A stretch of DNA of 64,000 nucleotides from Lysobacter terrestris (GCF_014489475.1 NZ_CP060820.1:2744001-2808000), one strand, 5' to 3'; shown: positions 1 through 9,574, counted from the stretch's first letter. Made by a program: numbers and translations. The notes: generated by a model from the sequence alone, not told the origin.

Positions 1-1
1 C

Positions 2-859
2 GATGCGCGCCTGATCCACGATTTCGTCTACCGCACGCTCAACGACGCCCTGGCGGAAACACGCGCGGGCAGCGCGCCGTTGCCGATGGCGGCCATGGAG
101 CCGACCGCCGACGCCGGCTACCGCTGGAACGCCGCCGCGCCGCAATCGCCGCTGGGCCTGCAGCAGGTCGCCGAAGCCCGGGCCGGCTACGCATCGCTGT
201 ATGGCAGTGCGACTCCCGCTACTTCGACCGCCTCAGCAGCGCCGATGCCGTTGCCGTCCAGCGAAGAGGCGACCATGCCGCCGCTGGGCTACGCGATCGC
301 GCAGTTGCACGGCATCTACATCCTGGCCGAGAACGCCGACGGTCTCATCGTCGTCGACATGCACGCCGCGCACGAACGCATCGGCTACGAGAAGCTCAAG
401 TACGCGCACGACGGCGAAGGCGTGCGCATGCAGCCGCTGCTGGTGCCATTGACGGTGTCGGTGGCCGAGCGCGAAGCCGACGTGGCCGAACGCGAAGCGG
501 CGACCCTGGCTTCACTGGGCTTCGAGCTGACCCGCAGCGGGCCGCAATCGCTGCTGCTGCGTTCGGTGCCGGCGCTGCTGGCCCATGGCGACGTGGAAGC
601 GCTGTTGCGCGACGTTCTCGCCGACCTGCGCGAGCACGGCGAAAGCCGACGTGTCGCCGCAGCCCGTGACGAACTGCTGGCGACCATGGCCTGCCACGGC
701 GCCGTGCGCGCGAACCGGCGTCTCACTTTGCCGGAAATGAACGCCCTGCTGCGGGAAATGGAAGTGACCGAGCGCTCCGGGCAGTGCAATCATGGCCGCC
801 CGACCTGGGCGCGCTTTTCCCTGCCCGAAATCGATCGCTGGTTCCTGCGAGGACGTTGA
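2..859 (+). CDS. mutL: DNA mismatch repair protein MutL, C-terminal part (5' end outside window)
   Basis: The reading frame is open from base 2, so the gene starts upstream; 285 residues are visible. It holds the end of the N-terminal ATPase half, a low-complexity Ala/Pro-rich linker, and the whole C-terminal dimerisation domain. MutL couples MutS mismatch recognition to strand incision. Visible residues 119-130 read [12 protein letters not shown], which fits the D[QM]HA(x2)E(x4)E metal-binding endonuclease motif of MutL proteins from bacteria without MutH. Further motifs ACHGAVRAN and CNHGRP complete the expected active site, with N where many homologues have P. The TGA stop overlaps the next ATG by one base (TGATG), so the downstream lipoprotein gene is translationally coupled. 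Confidence 0.95.
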   Translation, partial: DARLIHDFVYRTLNDALAETRAGSAPLPMAAMEPTADAGYRWNAAAPQSPLGLQQVAEARAGYASLYGSATPATSTASAAPMPLPSSEEATMPPLGYAIAQLHGIYILAENADGLIVVDMHAAHERIGYEKLKYAHDGEGVRMQPLLVPLTVSVAEREADVAEREAATLASLGFELTRSGPQSLLLRSVPALLAHGDVEALLRDVLADLREHGESRRVAAARDELLATMACHGAVRANRRLTLPEMNALLREMEVTERSGQCNHGRPTWARFSLPEIDRWFLRGR

Positions 860-1803
860 TGTCGAAGATGAAGCACCTGGCTCCCCTGTTGCTGCTGGCG
901 TTCGTGGTGGCCGGCTGCAAGGACAAGGAGGCGATCCAGAAGGCCGCCGAAGCGAAGGCGCAGGCATTCAGCGCCACCCAGCAGGGCTGGCGCAACGAAC
1001 GCACCGCGCGGCTGACCCGGCCCGATGGCTGGACCAGCCTGGTCGGCCTGCACTGGCTGGAGGAAGGCGAGCACTACTTCGGCAGCGATGCCGACAACGG
1101 CATCCGCATCGCGGCGGGCCCTGCGCACGTCGGCATGATTTCGCGCAAGGGCGACCGCATCCGCCTGGTGCCCGAGAAGGGTGCAGCGATCACCTTCGAC
1201 GGCGCGCCGCTCAAGGGCGCGGTGACCCTGCTCAGCGACGCCGATCCCGACGGCCCGAGCCAGCTCGGCTTCGACGACGGCAAGGGCATCATCACCGTCA
1301 TCAAGCGTGCCGACCGCTACGCGTTGCGGGTGAAGCACGCCGATGCAACCACGCGCACCCAGTTCAAGGGCATCGAGTACTGGCCGGGCGGCGCGGACTG
1401 GATCGTCAGGGCGAAGTTCGTGCCGAACGCGCCCGGCAAGGTCATCCCCATCGCGAACATCGTCGGCACCACCGAGGACGTGCCCAACCCCGGCACCGTG
1501 GAATTCGAGCGCGACGGCCAGACCTACCGCATCGAGGCGCTGGACGAAGGCGACGGCAGCCTGTCGCTGGTCTTCGCCGACCGCACCAGCGGCCACGGCA
1601 GCTATCCGGCCGGCCGCTTCCTCGAAGCCGCCAAGCCGGACGCCAGCGGCACCGTCGTGCTCGATTTCAACAAGAGCTACAACCCGCCGTGCGCGTTTAC
1701 CGCCTTCGCGACCTGCCCGCTGCCGCCGCCGGAAAACCGCCTCGACCTGCAGATCGTTGCCGGCGAGAAGACCTACCACTTCGAGAAGCCGAAGCGCTCA
1801 TGA
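859..1803 (+). CDS. DUF1684 family lipoprotein
   Basis: This 314-residue protein begins at ATG 859; an upstream in-frame start at 784 would lie inside mutL and hide the signal peptide. The N terminus [20 protein letters not shown] is a lipoprotein signal with a lipobox (VVAGC) and lipidated Cys20, so it should be membrane-anchored. The body carries the DUF1684 signature, notably YWPGGADWIVRAKF and the C-terminal YNPPCAFTAFATCPLPPPEN. The biochemical function of DUF1684 is not established to my knowledge. It overlaps mutL by one base and the next gene by four (ATGA), so it appears to be the middle of a mutL-DUF1684-GumN transcription unit. Confidence 0.85.
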   Translation: MSKMKHLAPLLLLAFVVAGCKDKEAIQKAAEAKAQAFSATQQGWRNERTARLTRPDGWTSLVGLHWLEEGEHYFGSDADNGIRIAAGPAHVGMISRKGDRIRLVPEKGAAITFDGAPLKGAVTLLSDADPDGPSQLGFDDGKGIITVIKRADRYALRVKHADATTRTQFKGIEYWPGGADWIVRAKFVPNAPGKVIPIANIVGTTEDVPNPGTVEFERDGQTYRIEALDEGDGSLSLVFADRTSGHGSYPAGRFLEAAKPDASGTVVLDFNKSYNPPCAFTAFATCPLPPPENRLDLQIVAGEKTYHFEKPKRS

Positions 1804-2798
1804 AACCAGCGGCGATGAAAGCAACGTCCATGAAGTCGGTCCTGTTCGGCCGCCACGGCAAGACTCTCGCCGCCTCCCTGCTGGGCTGCGCGCTGCTGGC
1901 GCCGGCGGTGCATGCATGGACGAAGACGGAAGCGACGCCGGCACCCGCTGTGGCTGCGAAGGCGCCGCCGACGCCCTTGCTGTGGAAGGTGTCGGACCGG
2001 GACAACGCCATCTACCTGCTCGGCTCCTTCCACCTGCTCAAGGCCGATGACTATCCGTTGTCCACGGACGTGGACAGGGCGTTCGAGCGTGCCGGGAAGG
2101 TGGTCTTCGAAGTGCCGCCCGCCGAACTCACCGACCCGGCGCTGGCGCTGAAGATGCAGCAGCTGGCCGGCTACGCCGATGGCCGCACGCTCAGCCAGGT
2201 GCTGCCGCCCGACGTGCGCGAAAAAATGGCGCAGGTGCTCGGCGCGGAACGGTTGGCGCAGCTGGATCCCATCGAGCCCTGGTTCATCAGCCTCGGCCTG
2301 GTGATCGGCGTATCGCAGCAGCTGGGCTTCAGTCCGGAGTACGGGCTCGACATGCACCTGGCGCGTCGCGCTGCCGCCGCCAACAAGCCGGTGTCCGGGC
2401 TCGAAACCGCCGACGAGCAGCTGCGGGTGCTCGACGCTTCGCCCATGGACGAACAGGTCCAAGGGTTGCGCGACTACTTCACCAAGCCAGGTGAAGTGCC
2501 CCGGCAGTTGAACGACACGCACGTGGCCTGGCGCAACGGCGACGTGAAGCGCTTGAGCGCGCTAGCCGTCGATGACGTCCGCAAGGAAACGCCGCGGACC
2601 TACCGCATCCTCAACGTCGAGCGGAACAACGCCTGGGTGCCCCAGCTGCGGCAGATGCTGGACGGCTCGCGCAAGGGCGACGTGCTCGTGGTCGTGGGCG
2701 CCATGCACCTGCTGGGCGCGGACGGCGTCGTCGAGCAGCTGCGGGCGAAGGGCTACAAGGTCGAGCGGATCTGCTCGGCCTGCCGCGCGCCGAAGTAG
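1800..2798 (+). CDS. TraB/GumN family protein
   Basis: The gene starts at ATG 1800, overlapping the previous stop as ATGA; in-frame ATGs at 1815 and 1830 are alternatives. From the first start it is 332 residues. A signal peptide ending near PAVHAW suggests export. The mature part has the TraB/GumN hallmarks: an N-terminal LLWKVSDRDNAIYLLGSFH block with the conserved GSFH, and a C-terminal VVVGAMHLLGADGVVEQL block with a second conserved His. GumN lies at the end of the xanthan gum cluster in Xanthomonas, but no gum gene is present here. Related proteins have been proposed to be metal-dependent peptidases; I do not assign an activity. Confidence 0.85.
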   Translation: MKPAAMKATSMKSVLFGRHGKTLAASLLGCALLAPAVHAWTKTEATPAPAVAAKAPPTPLLWKVSDRDNAIYLLGSFHLLKADDYPLSTDVDRAFERAGKVVFEVPPAELTDPALALKMQQLAGYADGRTLSQVLPPDVREKMAQVLGAERLAQLDPIEPWFISLGLVIGVSQQLGFSPEYGLDMHLARRAAAANKPVSGLETADEQLRVLDASPMDEQVQGLRDYFTKPGEVPRQLNDTHVAWRNGDVKRLSALAVDDVRKETPRTYRILNVERNNAWVPQLRQMLDGSRKGDVLVVVGAMHLLGADGVVEQLRAKGYKVERICSACRAPK

Positions 2799-2826
2799 GC
2801 ATTCGCCAAGGCGCGCCGCCCCGCGG

Positions 2827-3234
2827 TTACGCGGGCACCAGTTCGATGCAATCCACCGGGCAGGCGGGCACGCACAGCTCGCAGCCCGTGCACAGCGGCT
2901 CGATCACCGTGTGCATGTGCTTCGCGCCGCCGATGATGGCGTCCACCGGACAGGCCTGGATGCACTTGGTGCAGCCGATGCAATCGGCTTCCACGATCAG
3001 CGCGACCTGCGCGGGCTTGTGTTCGCCGCGCGTGCGGTCGTAGGGCCGGGCTGGCACGCCCAGCACGCGGGCCAGGGCGTGCGCACCGGCGTCGCCGCCG
3101 GGCGGGCAACGATCGACCTCCGCTTCGCCGCGCGCGAGCGCTTCCGCGTACGGCCGGCAGCCCGCGAAACCGCACTGGCCGCATTGGGTCTGCGGCAGGA
3201 TGCGGTCGAGGCGTTCGATCAGGTCGGGGCTCAT
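2827..3234 (-). CDS. RnfB-like 4Fe-4S ferredoxin protein
   Basis: This 135-residue iron-sulfur protein has two parts. The N-terminal part (about residues 1-48) has the Fe-S motif of RnfB/RsxB ([16 protein letters not shown], then CPPGG). The C-terminal part is a double 4Fe-4S ferredoxin ([16 protein letters not shown] and [16 protein letters not shown]). In the Rnf/Rsx complex RnfB passes electrons between soluble donors and the membrane. Here the usual N-terminal membrane anchor is absent and no other rnf genes lie nearby, so it may act as a free electron carrier. It is 38 bases downstream of metG on the same strand and converges with the GumN gene. Confidence 0.82.
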   Translation of the reverse strand: MSPDLIERLDRILPQTQCGQCGFAGCRPYAEALARGEAEVDRCPPGGDAGAHALARVLGVPARPYDRTRGEHKPAQVALIVEADCIGCTKCIQACPVDAIIGGAKHMHTVIEPLCTGCELCVPACPVDCIELVPA

Positions 3235-3272
3235 GCAGGGCGGCTCGCCCGTCGACAGCGAGGCGGGCGGCC

Positions 3273-5354
3273 TCAGCGCACCGGCATGCCCGGCTGCACG
3301 CCGCTGTCCGCATCGAGCAGGTGCAGCGAGCCGCCATCGAAGCCGGCGGACAGGATCATCCCTTCGCTCAGGCCGAAGCGCATCTTGCGCGGCGCCAGGT
3401 TGGCGATGAACACGACGCTGCGGCCCACCAGCTTTTCCGGCTCGGCGTAGGAACCGCGGATGCCGGAGAAGATCTGGCGCTTGCCCAGTTCGCCCGCATC
3501 CAGCTCGAAGCGCAGCAGCTTGTCCGAGCCGTCGACGAATTCGCAGGCGAGCACCTTGCCGACGCGCAGGTCGAGCTTGGCGAAGTCGTCGATGCCAATG
3601 GTGGCCGTCGTGGCGGCCGCGGCCGGTTCGCTCGCCGCCGGCTTGGCGGCGGGGGCCGAAGTCGCGGGCGTCGCGGTTGCAGGCGTGGCCGGCGCGGTGG
3701 GCTGCAGGTTTTCCTTGGAAGCGTCGATCATGGTTTCAATCTGTTTCGGGTCAATGCGGGTGAACAGCGGCGCGTAGGCGGCGATGCGGTGCGCCAGCAG
3801 CGGTGCCTGCAGGTCGTTCCAGCCCGCGACCGGCGCGTTGAGGAAGGTCTCGGCTTGCTGCGCGACGCGCGGCAGCACCGGCTTCAGCGCGGCGGTGAGC
3901 ACGCGGAACAGGTTCAGCCCCTGCGTACACACGGCCTGCAGTTCCACGTTGCTGCCTTCCTGCTTCGCCAGCACCCACGGCTTGTGCTCGTCGATGTACT
4001 TGTTGGCGTCGTCGGCCAGCGCCATCGCCAGCCGCAACGCGGTGGCGGCTTCGTTGCGGCCGTAGGCCTCGGCGATCGGTGCGAGCTGCGCGACGAAGCG
4101 CTCGTACATCGCCGGGTCGGGCAGCGTGGCGGCGAGCATCCCGTCGAAGCGCTTCTCGATGAAGCCGGCGCAGCGACTGGCCAGGTTCACGAACTTGCCG
4201 ACCAGGTCCGAGTTCACGCGTGCGGTGAAGTCGGCGAAGTTGAGGTCGACGTCGTCGACGCCGCCCGAGGTCTTGGTCGCGAAGTAGTAGCGCAGCGCTT
4301 CGGGCGCGAGCCCGTGGTCGAGGAAGGTGCGCGCCATGATGAAGGTGCCGCGCGACTTCGACATCTTCTCGCCGTTGACCATCAGGTAGCCGTTGACGTG
4401 CAGGCGCGTCGGCGCGCGATGGCCCGAACCGTGCAGCACCGCCGGCCAGAACAGGCCGTGGAAGTTGACGATGTCCTTGCCGATGAAGTGGTGCATCTCG
4501 GTCGGCTTGCCGGGCGTGAGGTAGCGGTCGAAGTCGATGCCCTCGCGCTCGCTCAGCGCCTTGAAGCTGGCCAGGTAGCCGATCGGCGCATCCAGCCACA
4601 CGTACAGGTACTTGCCCGGGTGGCCGGGGATCTCGAAACCGAAGTAGGGCGCATCGCGCGAGATGTCCCACGCGCGCAGGCCGCCCTCGGCGTCCAGCCA
4701 TTCCAGTAGCTTGGCCTTCACGCCGGGCGTGGCGACGTCGCCGGCCAGCCACTCGCGCAGGAACTGGCTGAAATGGCCGACTTCGAAGAAGAAATGCTCC
4801 GACTCGCGGATCACCGGCGTGGCCCCGCTGATGACCGAGCGCGGCTCCTTCAGTTCCGTCGGCGAGTAGGTGGCGCCGCAGTTCTCGCAGTTGTCGCCGT
4901 ACTGGTCCGGGGTGCCACAGTTCGGGCAGATGCCCTTCACGTAGCGGTCGGGCAGGAACATGCCCTTCACCGGGTCGTACAGCTGCGCCACCGCGCGGCG
5001 CTGGATGTGGCCGTTCTTCTCCAGCGCCAGGTAGAACTGCTCGGTCAGGACGCGGTTGCGCTCGGAGTTGGTCGAGTCGTAGTGGTCGAAGTCGACGCCG
5101 AACGCGGCGAAGTCGCGCTCATGGCCGACCTGGGTCGCGGCGATGAATGCCTCCGGCGTGGTGCCGGCCTTCTCGGCCGCGAGCATGATCGGCGTGCCGT
5201 GGGTGTCGTCGGCGCAGACGAAATGCACGGTGTTGCCCGCCATGCGCTGCGCGCGCTTGAAGATGTCGCCCTGGATGTAACCGACCAGGTGGCCCAGGTG
5301 CAGCGGGCCATTGGCGTAGGGCAGGGCGCAGGTGACGAGCAGGTCGCGGGACAT
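3273..5354 (-). CDS. metG: methionine--tRNA ligase
   Basis: This 693-residue class I aminoacyl-tRNA synthetase charges tRNA-Met and tRNA-fMet in the cytoplasm. The HIGH signature is HLGH at residues 19-22 and the KMSKS loop is at about 331-335 (KMSKSRGTF). A zinc knuckle [17 protein letters not shown] sits in the connective peptide, typical of the zinc-containing MetG1 type. After a low-complexity Ala/Pro/Thr linker (about 555-590) comes a C-terminal tRNA-binding/dimerisation domain beginning near [20 protein letters not shown]. Length agrees with the E. coli enzyme (677). The initiator tRNA it would charge is in this same window at 59.7 kb. Confidence 0.97.
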   Translation of the reverse strand: MSRDLLVTCALPYANGPLHLGHLVGYIQGDIFKRAQRMAGNTVHFVCADDTHGTPIMLAAEKAGTTPEAFIAATQVGHERDFAAFGVDFDHYDSTNSERNRVLTEQFYLALEKNGHIQRRAVAQLYDPVKGMFLPDRYVKGICPNCGTPDQYGDNCENCGATYSPTELKEPRSVISGATPVIRESEHFFFEVGHFSQFLREWLAGDVATPGVKAKLLEWLDAEGGLRAWDISRDAPYFGFEIPGHPGKYLYVWLDAPIGYLASFKALSEREGIDFDRYLTPGKPTEMHHFIGKDIVNFHGLFWPAVLHGSGHRAPTRLHVNGYLMVNGEKMSKSRGTFIMARTFLDHGLAPEALRYYFATKTSGGVDDVDLNFADFTARVNSDLVGKFVNLASRCAGFIEKRFDGMLAATLPDPAMYERFVAQLAPIAEAYGRNEAATALRLAMALADDANKYIDEHKPWVLAKQEGSNVELQAVCTQGLNLFRVLTAALKPVLPRVAQQAETFLNAPVAGWNDLQAPLLAHRIAAYAPLFTRIDPKQIETMIDASKENLQPTAPATPATATPATSAPAAKPAASEPAAAATTATIGIDDFAKLDLRVGKVLACEFVDGSDKLLRFELDAGELGKRQIFSGIRGSYAEPEKLVGRSVVFIANLAPRKMRFGLSEGMILSAGFDGGSLHLLDADSGVQPGMPVR

Positions 5355-5447
5355 GGAGACGGGGCGTGCGAGGGGGCGGCGATTATCGCACGCGACCGTG
5401 TTCTCCCCGGGGTCCCGTCCGCGGGAGCGCTGTCCTAGAAGCGGCCG

Positions 5448-5891
5448 TCAGGCCGGATCGCGCAGCCACTCCTGCGAGCGGCAGATGAAGGCGATGCAGC
5501 CGGAGACGCCCAGCTTGCGGCCGTCCTCGCGCAGCTGCAGCTTCGATCGGTATGACTTGCCGCGTTCCGGATCCAGCACCATGCCGCCGTCCCAGCCGCT
5601 GCCTGCGGGTCGCAATCCCCACAGGATCACCATGCCTTTGATCGGCTTGTTGCGATTGGCGCCGGCGCATTTGTTGCACAGCGGATTGGGACCATCGCTG
5701 GTATCGAGGATTTCCACCACCTTGCCGGCATAGCTGCCATCGCGCGCCTGGTAGACCTCGACGACGGATTTCGCCTTGCCGGTTTCGTCATCGACCGTGC
5801 GCCAGCGACCGATCGGCGAAGCCTGCTGGGCGTGGGCGATGCCAGGCAGTGCCGCCAGCAGCAGGGCGATGAGCATGGGCTTCAGGAGCAT
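5448..5891 (-). CDS. DUF2147 domain secreted protein (copy A)
   Basis: The protein is 147 residues from the ATG at 5891. A longer frame exists upstream but lacks a signal peptide in register and runs through the terminator region. Residues 1-22 (MLLKPMLIALLLAALPGIAHA) form a cleavable signal peptide, so it is probably periplasmic. The mature domain has the DUF2147 pattern: SPIGRWRTVDDETGKAKSVV, a CxxC pair (CNKCAGANRNKPIKGMVI), and a final GCIAFICRSQEW. The function of DUF2147 is not established. It is a paralogue of the neighbour at 5977-6420, but a strong hairpin separates the two, so they are probably separate transcripts or partly uncoupled. Confidence 0.85.
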   Translation of the reverse strand: MLLKPMLIALLLAALPGIAHAQQASPIGRWRTVDDETGKAKSVVEVYQARDGSYAGKVVEILDTSDGPNPLCNKCAGANRNKPIKGMVILWGLRPAGSGWDGGMVLDPERGKSYRSKLQLREDGRKLGVSGCIAFICRSQEWLRDPA

Positions 5892-5923
5892 GTGTGGATC
5901 CCGGGGATGCGGTGGCTGGATAA

Positions 5924-5951
5924 GGAAACGGCCCGCAGACGGGCCGTTTCC
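5924..5951 (-). terminator. hairpin terminator after DUF2147 copy B
   Basis: A perfect 12-bp stem (GGAAACGGCCCG, loop of 4, CGGGCCGTTTCC) lies 25 bases past the stop of the 5977-6420 gene. On the minus strand the 3' arm ends in TTTCC and is followed by TTATCC, a weak U tract. It may fully or partly end transcription before copy A. Confidence 0.65.
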
Positions 5952-5976
5952 TGCAATGCGTGCATCGTGGCGCGAC

Positions 5977-6420
5977 TCAGTGCTCGCGCGTCCAGGTCTG
6001 GTGCTTGCAGATGAAGCCGACGCAGCCGTAGATGTTGAACTTCTTGCCGCCGTCGACCAGTTCGGCCTTGGACTTGTAGGTCTTGCCGTTGGCGAGCTTG
6101 AGCACCGTGCCGCCGGAGAACTTGTTCTCGCCATCGGGCTTGAGGTTCCAGGCGATGACCATGTCCTTCATCGGCTTGCCCTTGTTGGCGCCGGTGCAGG
6201 AGGTGCAGGTCGCGTCGGGCGCGAACAGGGTCTCGACGACCTTGGCCGCGTAAGAGCCGTTCTTGGCCTGGTAGATGTCGACGATGAGACGCGGCTTGTT
6301 GGTGTCCTCGTCGTAGGTCTTCCAGCGGCCGGCCGGCGAACCCGCCGACTGGGCGAAGGCCATCGCGGACGCCGCGAGCAGCGGCAGGGCAAGCAGCGAG
6401 CAGAGCAGTTTGGTGCGCAT
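5977..6420 (-). CDS. DUF2147 domain secreted protein (copy B)
   Basis: This 147-residue protein has a signal peptide (residues 1-24, ending SAMAFAQ) and a DUF2147 domain. It shares with copy A the layout SPAGRWKTYDEDTNKPRLIV, CTSCTGANKGKPMKDMVI and the ending GCVGFICKHQTW. The identical length and matching motif order indicate a tandem duplication followed by divergence. The paired CxxC cysteines in both copies could form a disulfide or bind metal in the periplasm; this is inference. It is the first gene after the terminator of the TonB-receptor gene, so it should have its own promoter in 6421-6530. Confidence 0.85.
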   Translation of the reverse strand: MRTKLLCSLLALPLLAASAMAFAQSAGSPAGRWKTYDEDTNKPRLIVDIYQAKNGSYAAKVVETLFAPDATCTSCTGANKGKPMKDMVIAWNLKPDGENKFSGGTVLKLANGKTYKSKAELVDGGKKFNIYGCVGFICKHQTWTREH

Positions 6421-6530
6421 CGATCAGTCCCCCTCCGGACTTGTTGATCCAACCGCGCCGGCGGCGTGGTTTACGGTCTTTATACCGCATCCGGTGGCGT
6501 ACTGAGGGCGGGTGCCGATGTTCATTCAGC

Positions 6531-6562
6531 AAAAAAGAAGCCCGGCTTGCGCCGGGCTTCTT
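6531..6562 (-). terminator. intrinsic terminator of the TonB-receptor gene
   Basis: The stem AAGAAGCCCGGC (6535-6546), loop TTGC and stem GCCGGGCTTCTT form a perfect 12-bp hairpin. On the minus strand it is followed by a run of T (complement of A at 6531-6536). It lies 22 bases after the receptor stop codon. Confidence 0.9.
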
Positions 6563-6584
6563 GGTTGCAGCTCTTGCTTGTGGA

Positions 6585-9461
6585 TCAGAACTTGTACGTC
6601 ACCGACAGCGCAAAGCGGCGGCCCAGGGGGTCGGCACCGAGTGCGTAGTTGAAGAACGGATAACCGGTGAAGCTGTTGTCCTCGCGGAACTGGTTGTTCA
6701 GCACGTTGATGATGGTGAAGTCAGCCTTGACGCTGTCGCCGAACTTCTTGCCGAACTGCAGGTTGTAAAGCATGTACGGCTGCAGGCGACGACCGAACTC
6801 CTTGCCGGCCGCGTTCTGGCCGTTGCGCTCAGCATTGCTGAATGCCGAACCGTAGCGGATGCCGAACACCGTCGTCGACCAGTCGCCGCGCTCCCAGCTG
6901 ACCGAACCACGAACTCGGCTGCGCTCCGGGTAGACGATGTTGCGCGACGGCGGGACGTCGCGATAGTCGACCAACGGCTCGTCATCGAACTGGCGGTACT
7001 TGTTGGTGAACACCATCGAGTAACCAAGGTTCAGACCGAACGTGCCCAGACGATCGGTATCAAGCTTGTACTCGAACGTAGCGTCGACGCCGCTGGTGTC
7101 CTGGAGCGCGGTATTGATGTAGGCGTCGTTGATCTGGTTGATCTGGTTGTTCACGCCAGTGCGCGTGATCAGGCTGGCGATCTGCGAGCAGAACGAGGCG
7201 TCCTTGGCCGGAGTGCCATCGGCGTAGGTGCCCAGGCGGCATGCGGCTTCCGATTCGAGGATGTAATCGGAACCCAGCTGCGAAGCAGCGTCTTCGAGCT
7301 TGATGCGGTAGTAATCGGCGGTCAGCGTCATGCCGTCGATGATGTCCCACACGAAGCCGTAGCTGAACGACTCGCCCTTTTCTTCCTCGAGGCCCGGGTT
7401 GCCGGCGATCAGGGTCTTGGCCTGGTACACCGACGGGTCGTTGTCGGCATCAAGGCACTCGTCGCGGGTTTGCGGACCCTGGGCGGCGTTGGTGCCCGTA
7501 CCGCTGCGGCACGCGTATTCGTCGAAGATGGTCGAGAACGATGCGGCGCCAGCGGCGTAGACCAGCTGCATGTCCGGAGCACGGAAGCTGGTTGCGTAGC
7601 TGCCGCGGACGAGCAGGTTGTCGAACGGACGGTATTCCAGGCCCAGGTTGTAGGTAACGGCATCGTCGACGGCGGTGATGTCGTCGTACTTGTCGTAGCG
7701 GGCCGCCAGCTGTGCGCTCAACGTGCTGAAGATCGGCACGCGGAACTCCACGCCCGCCGCGTAGCGGTTGCGCTCGCCTTCGGTGCGGCCGGAGCTGACC
7801 AGGTTGTAGATGGTCTGGTCATCGATCGGGCGGAGCTGATCGGTGCGCGGATCGCTGCGCAGGTCGACGGCCTGTCGGCCGGCTTCAAGCACGCCAGCAA
7901 AGCCCACGGCGCCCGCCGGCAATTCGAACAGGTCGCCGCTGATGTTCGCATTGAACGTGGTCGCGCTGGTGTCGCCCTCGTTGATGACCCGGGTCGACAT
8001 CGAACGGTAGATTTCCGGGGTGATCGGGTTCAGCCAGTGGTCGCGGTTGATCGTATAGATCGGGTAATTCGTGCCGCCGAAGGGCAGGTAACCCTGGAGG
8101 GGGCTGAGGAAGTAGTCGTGCACGGCCTTCGAGAGCAGGCGCGGACGATCGGCGCGGTACTCGTACTTGGAATGCTCGAGTGACGCTTCCCAGTCGAACC
8201 GGTCGCCGAGGGTGCCGCTCGCGCCGCCCATCACCGTGTAGGTCGACTCGTCGAACTTCGTGGTTGCGGCTTCGGGTCCGCCCAGTTCGAACGGATTGAA
8301 GATGCGCTGCAGCAGGACCAGGTCGTCCAGTTCGGGGTCGTAGTAATAGGTGGTCTGGTTGCCACTGTCATCGGCGGTGAACTGGTCACCACTGGTGCTC
8401 CAGAACTCGATGCCGCTGCTGGCCTTGGCCTGGCTGTCGTACATCGTCGCGCTGCCGAACAACTGCACGTTGTCGGTCAGGTCGAACGTGCCGTAGCCAT
8501 AGGCGCTGTAGTAGCGATTCTTGTTGGAGATCGAACGGGCAGCAACCTGGTCGAACGGGCCGCAGAACGTGCCGCGCGACGCCGTGGTGCGCGTGGTGTA
8601 ACCGAAGCGGTCGCAGACGTCGGCGCCAGGGTAGAGGACGTTACGGCCGGTGAAGCCGGAGATAGCGACCAGCGCCAGCGACGGGTTGGCCCGGTCGCCG
8701 AGGGGGCCATGGCGCAGGTCGTTGAGCGCGTCACGCTGCGACGCGAATACCGGTTCGTTTTCGCCGTATTGCAGGGCGTAGACGGTGGACCAGCGGTCAC
8801 CCACCTGGCCGCCGGTGTATTCAAGCGCAACGGAGTCACCGCCGCCTTCGGCCGTGGTTCCGACAGTGCCGCGCAGCTGGTTGCCGTCGAAATTCTTGCG
8901 CGTGACGATGTTGACCACGCCAGCGACCGCGTCGGAACCGTAGATGGCCGAGGCGCCGCCGGTAAGGACTTCGACGCGTTCGATGATGGCGGACGGGATC
9001 GCGCGCACATTGACGATGTTGTTGTCGCGGTTGTACGGCTGCGGGTACTGGGCCGGGCGACGACCATTGATCAGCGTCAGCGTGTAACCGGGACCGAGGT
9101 TGCGCAGGTTCACCACCTGGGCATTCGGCGTGAAGCCCGACACTGCGAGGTCGCCGGTGAACGAGCTGGTCGTGTTCTGGGTCAGCGTTTGCAGCATGTC
9201 GCCGACCGTCTGGAATCCTTCGCGATCGATGTCTGCGCGGGTGATCACCGTGACCGGTGCCGGGCCTTCGATCTCCGCGCGCTTGATGCGCGAGCCGACC
9301 ACGACGACGGAATCGAGCTCAGTGGCTTCTTCCTTCTGGGTGCTGGTGGTCTGCGCATCGCTGTCCTGGGCGAACGCGCCGCCGGCGACAGGCATCAGGA
9401 GCGCCGCGAACAAGGCACGGCTCAGGCGGCTGCGCTGCAGCCGATTATTGCGAACTGGCAT
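6585..9461 (-). CDS. TonB-dependent outer membrane receptor
   Basis: This 958-residue receptor takes up a large substrate (siderophore, cobalamin, carbohydrate or peptide; not determinable here) across the outer membrane using TonB energy. A signal peptide ends near residue 31 (GGAFAQ). A TonB-box-like stretch LDSVVVVGSRIKR follows, then the plug domain (PAPVTVITRADIDREG to about VNIVTRKNFDG) with the LINGRRPAQYP loop and the GGASAIYGSDAVAGVVNIV signature. A long beta-barrel ends in aromatic F after RRFALSVTYKF, as expected for outer-membrane insertion. No FecI/FecR regulators or transport genes adjoin it, so the substrate cannot be guessed from context. Confidence 0.93.
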   Translation of the reverse strand: MPVRNNRLQRSRLSRALFAALLMPVAGGAFAQDSDAQTTSTQKEEATELDSVVVVGSRIKRAEIEGPAPVTVITRADIDREGFQTVGDMLQTLTQNTTSSFTGDLAVSGFTPNAQVVNLRNLGPGYTLTLINGRRPAQYPQPYNRDNNIVNVRAIPSAIIERVEVLTGGASAIYGSDAVAGVVNIVTRKNFDGNQLRGTVGTTAEGGGDSVALEYTGGQVGDRWSTVYALQYGENEPVFASQRDALNDLRHGPLGDRANPSLALVAISGFTGRNVLYPGADVCDRFGYTTRTTASRGTFCGPFDQVAARSISNKNRYYSAYGYGTFDLTDNVQLFGSATMYDSQAKASSGIEFWSTSGDQFTADDSGNQTTYYYDPELDDLVLLQRIFNPFELGGPEAATTKFDESTYTVMGGASGTLGDRFDWEASLEHSKYEYRADRPRLLSKAVHDYFLSPLQGYLPFGGTNYPIYTINRDHWLNPITPEIYRSMSTRVINEGDTSATTFNANISGDLFELPAGAVGFAGVLEAGRQAVDLRSDPRTDQLRPIDDQTIYNLVSSGRTEGERNRYAAGVEFRVPIFSTLSAQLAARYDKYDDITAVDDAVTYNLGLEYRPFDNLLVRGSYATSFRAPDMQLVYAAGAASFSTIFDEYACRSGTGTNAAQGPQTRDECLDADNDPSVYQAKTLIAGNPGLEEEKGESFSYGFVWDIIDGMTLTADYYRIKLEDAASQLGSDYILESEAACRLGTYADGTPAKDASFCSQIASLITRTGVNNQINQINDAYINTALQDTSGVDATFEYKLDTDRLGTFGLNLGYSMVFTNKYRQFDDEPLVDYRDVPPSRNIVYPERSRVRGSVSWERGDWSTTVFGIRYGSAFSNAERNGQNAAGKEFGRRLQPYMLYNLQFGKKFGDSVKADFTIINVLNNQFREDNSFTGYPFFNYALGADPLGRRFALSVTYKF

Positions 9462-9546
9462 CTATTTCCCCTTGGATCGTTGATGGACTGCTTTGTTACT
9501 GAAGTTGCTTCGCCGGCCCCTGGCGTTGGATGAGCAACAACCCGAA

Positions 9547-9574
9547 ATTAACATGTGATTAACAGCGGTGTCAC
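9547..9574 (-). promoter_or_regulatory. candidate promoter of the TonB-receptor gene
   Basis: On the minus strand a GTGACA -35-like box (9569-9574) and a GTTAAT -10-like box (9547-9552) are 16 bases apart, about 85 bases upstream of the receptor start. The -10 region holds two direct copies of TGTTAAT. This comes from consensus matching only. Confidence 0.35.

Noticed and set aside
6441-8183. 580-codon plus-strand frame inside the TonB-receptor gene
   Set aside because: Antisense shadow with no recognisable domain; the receptor on the other strand has a complete signal peptide, plug and barrel.
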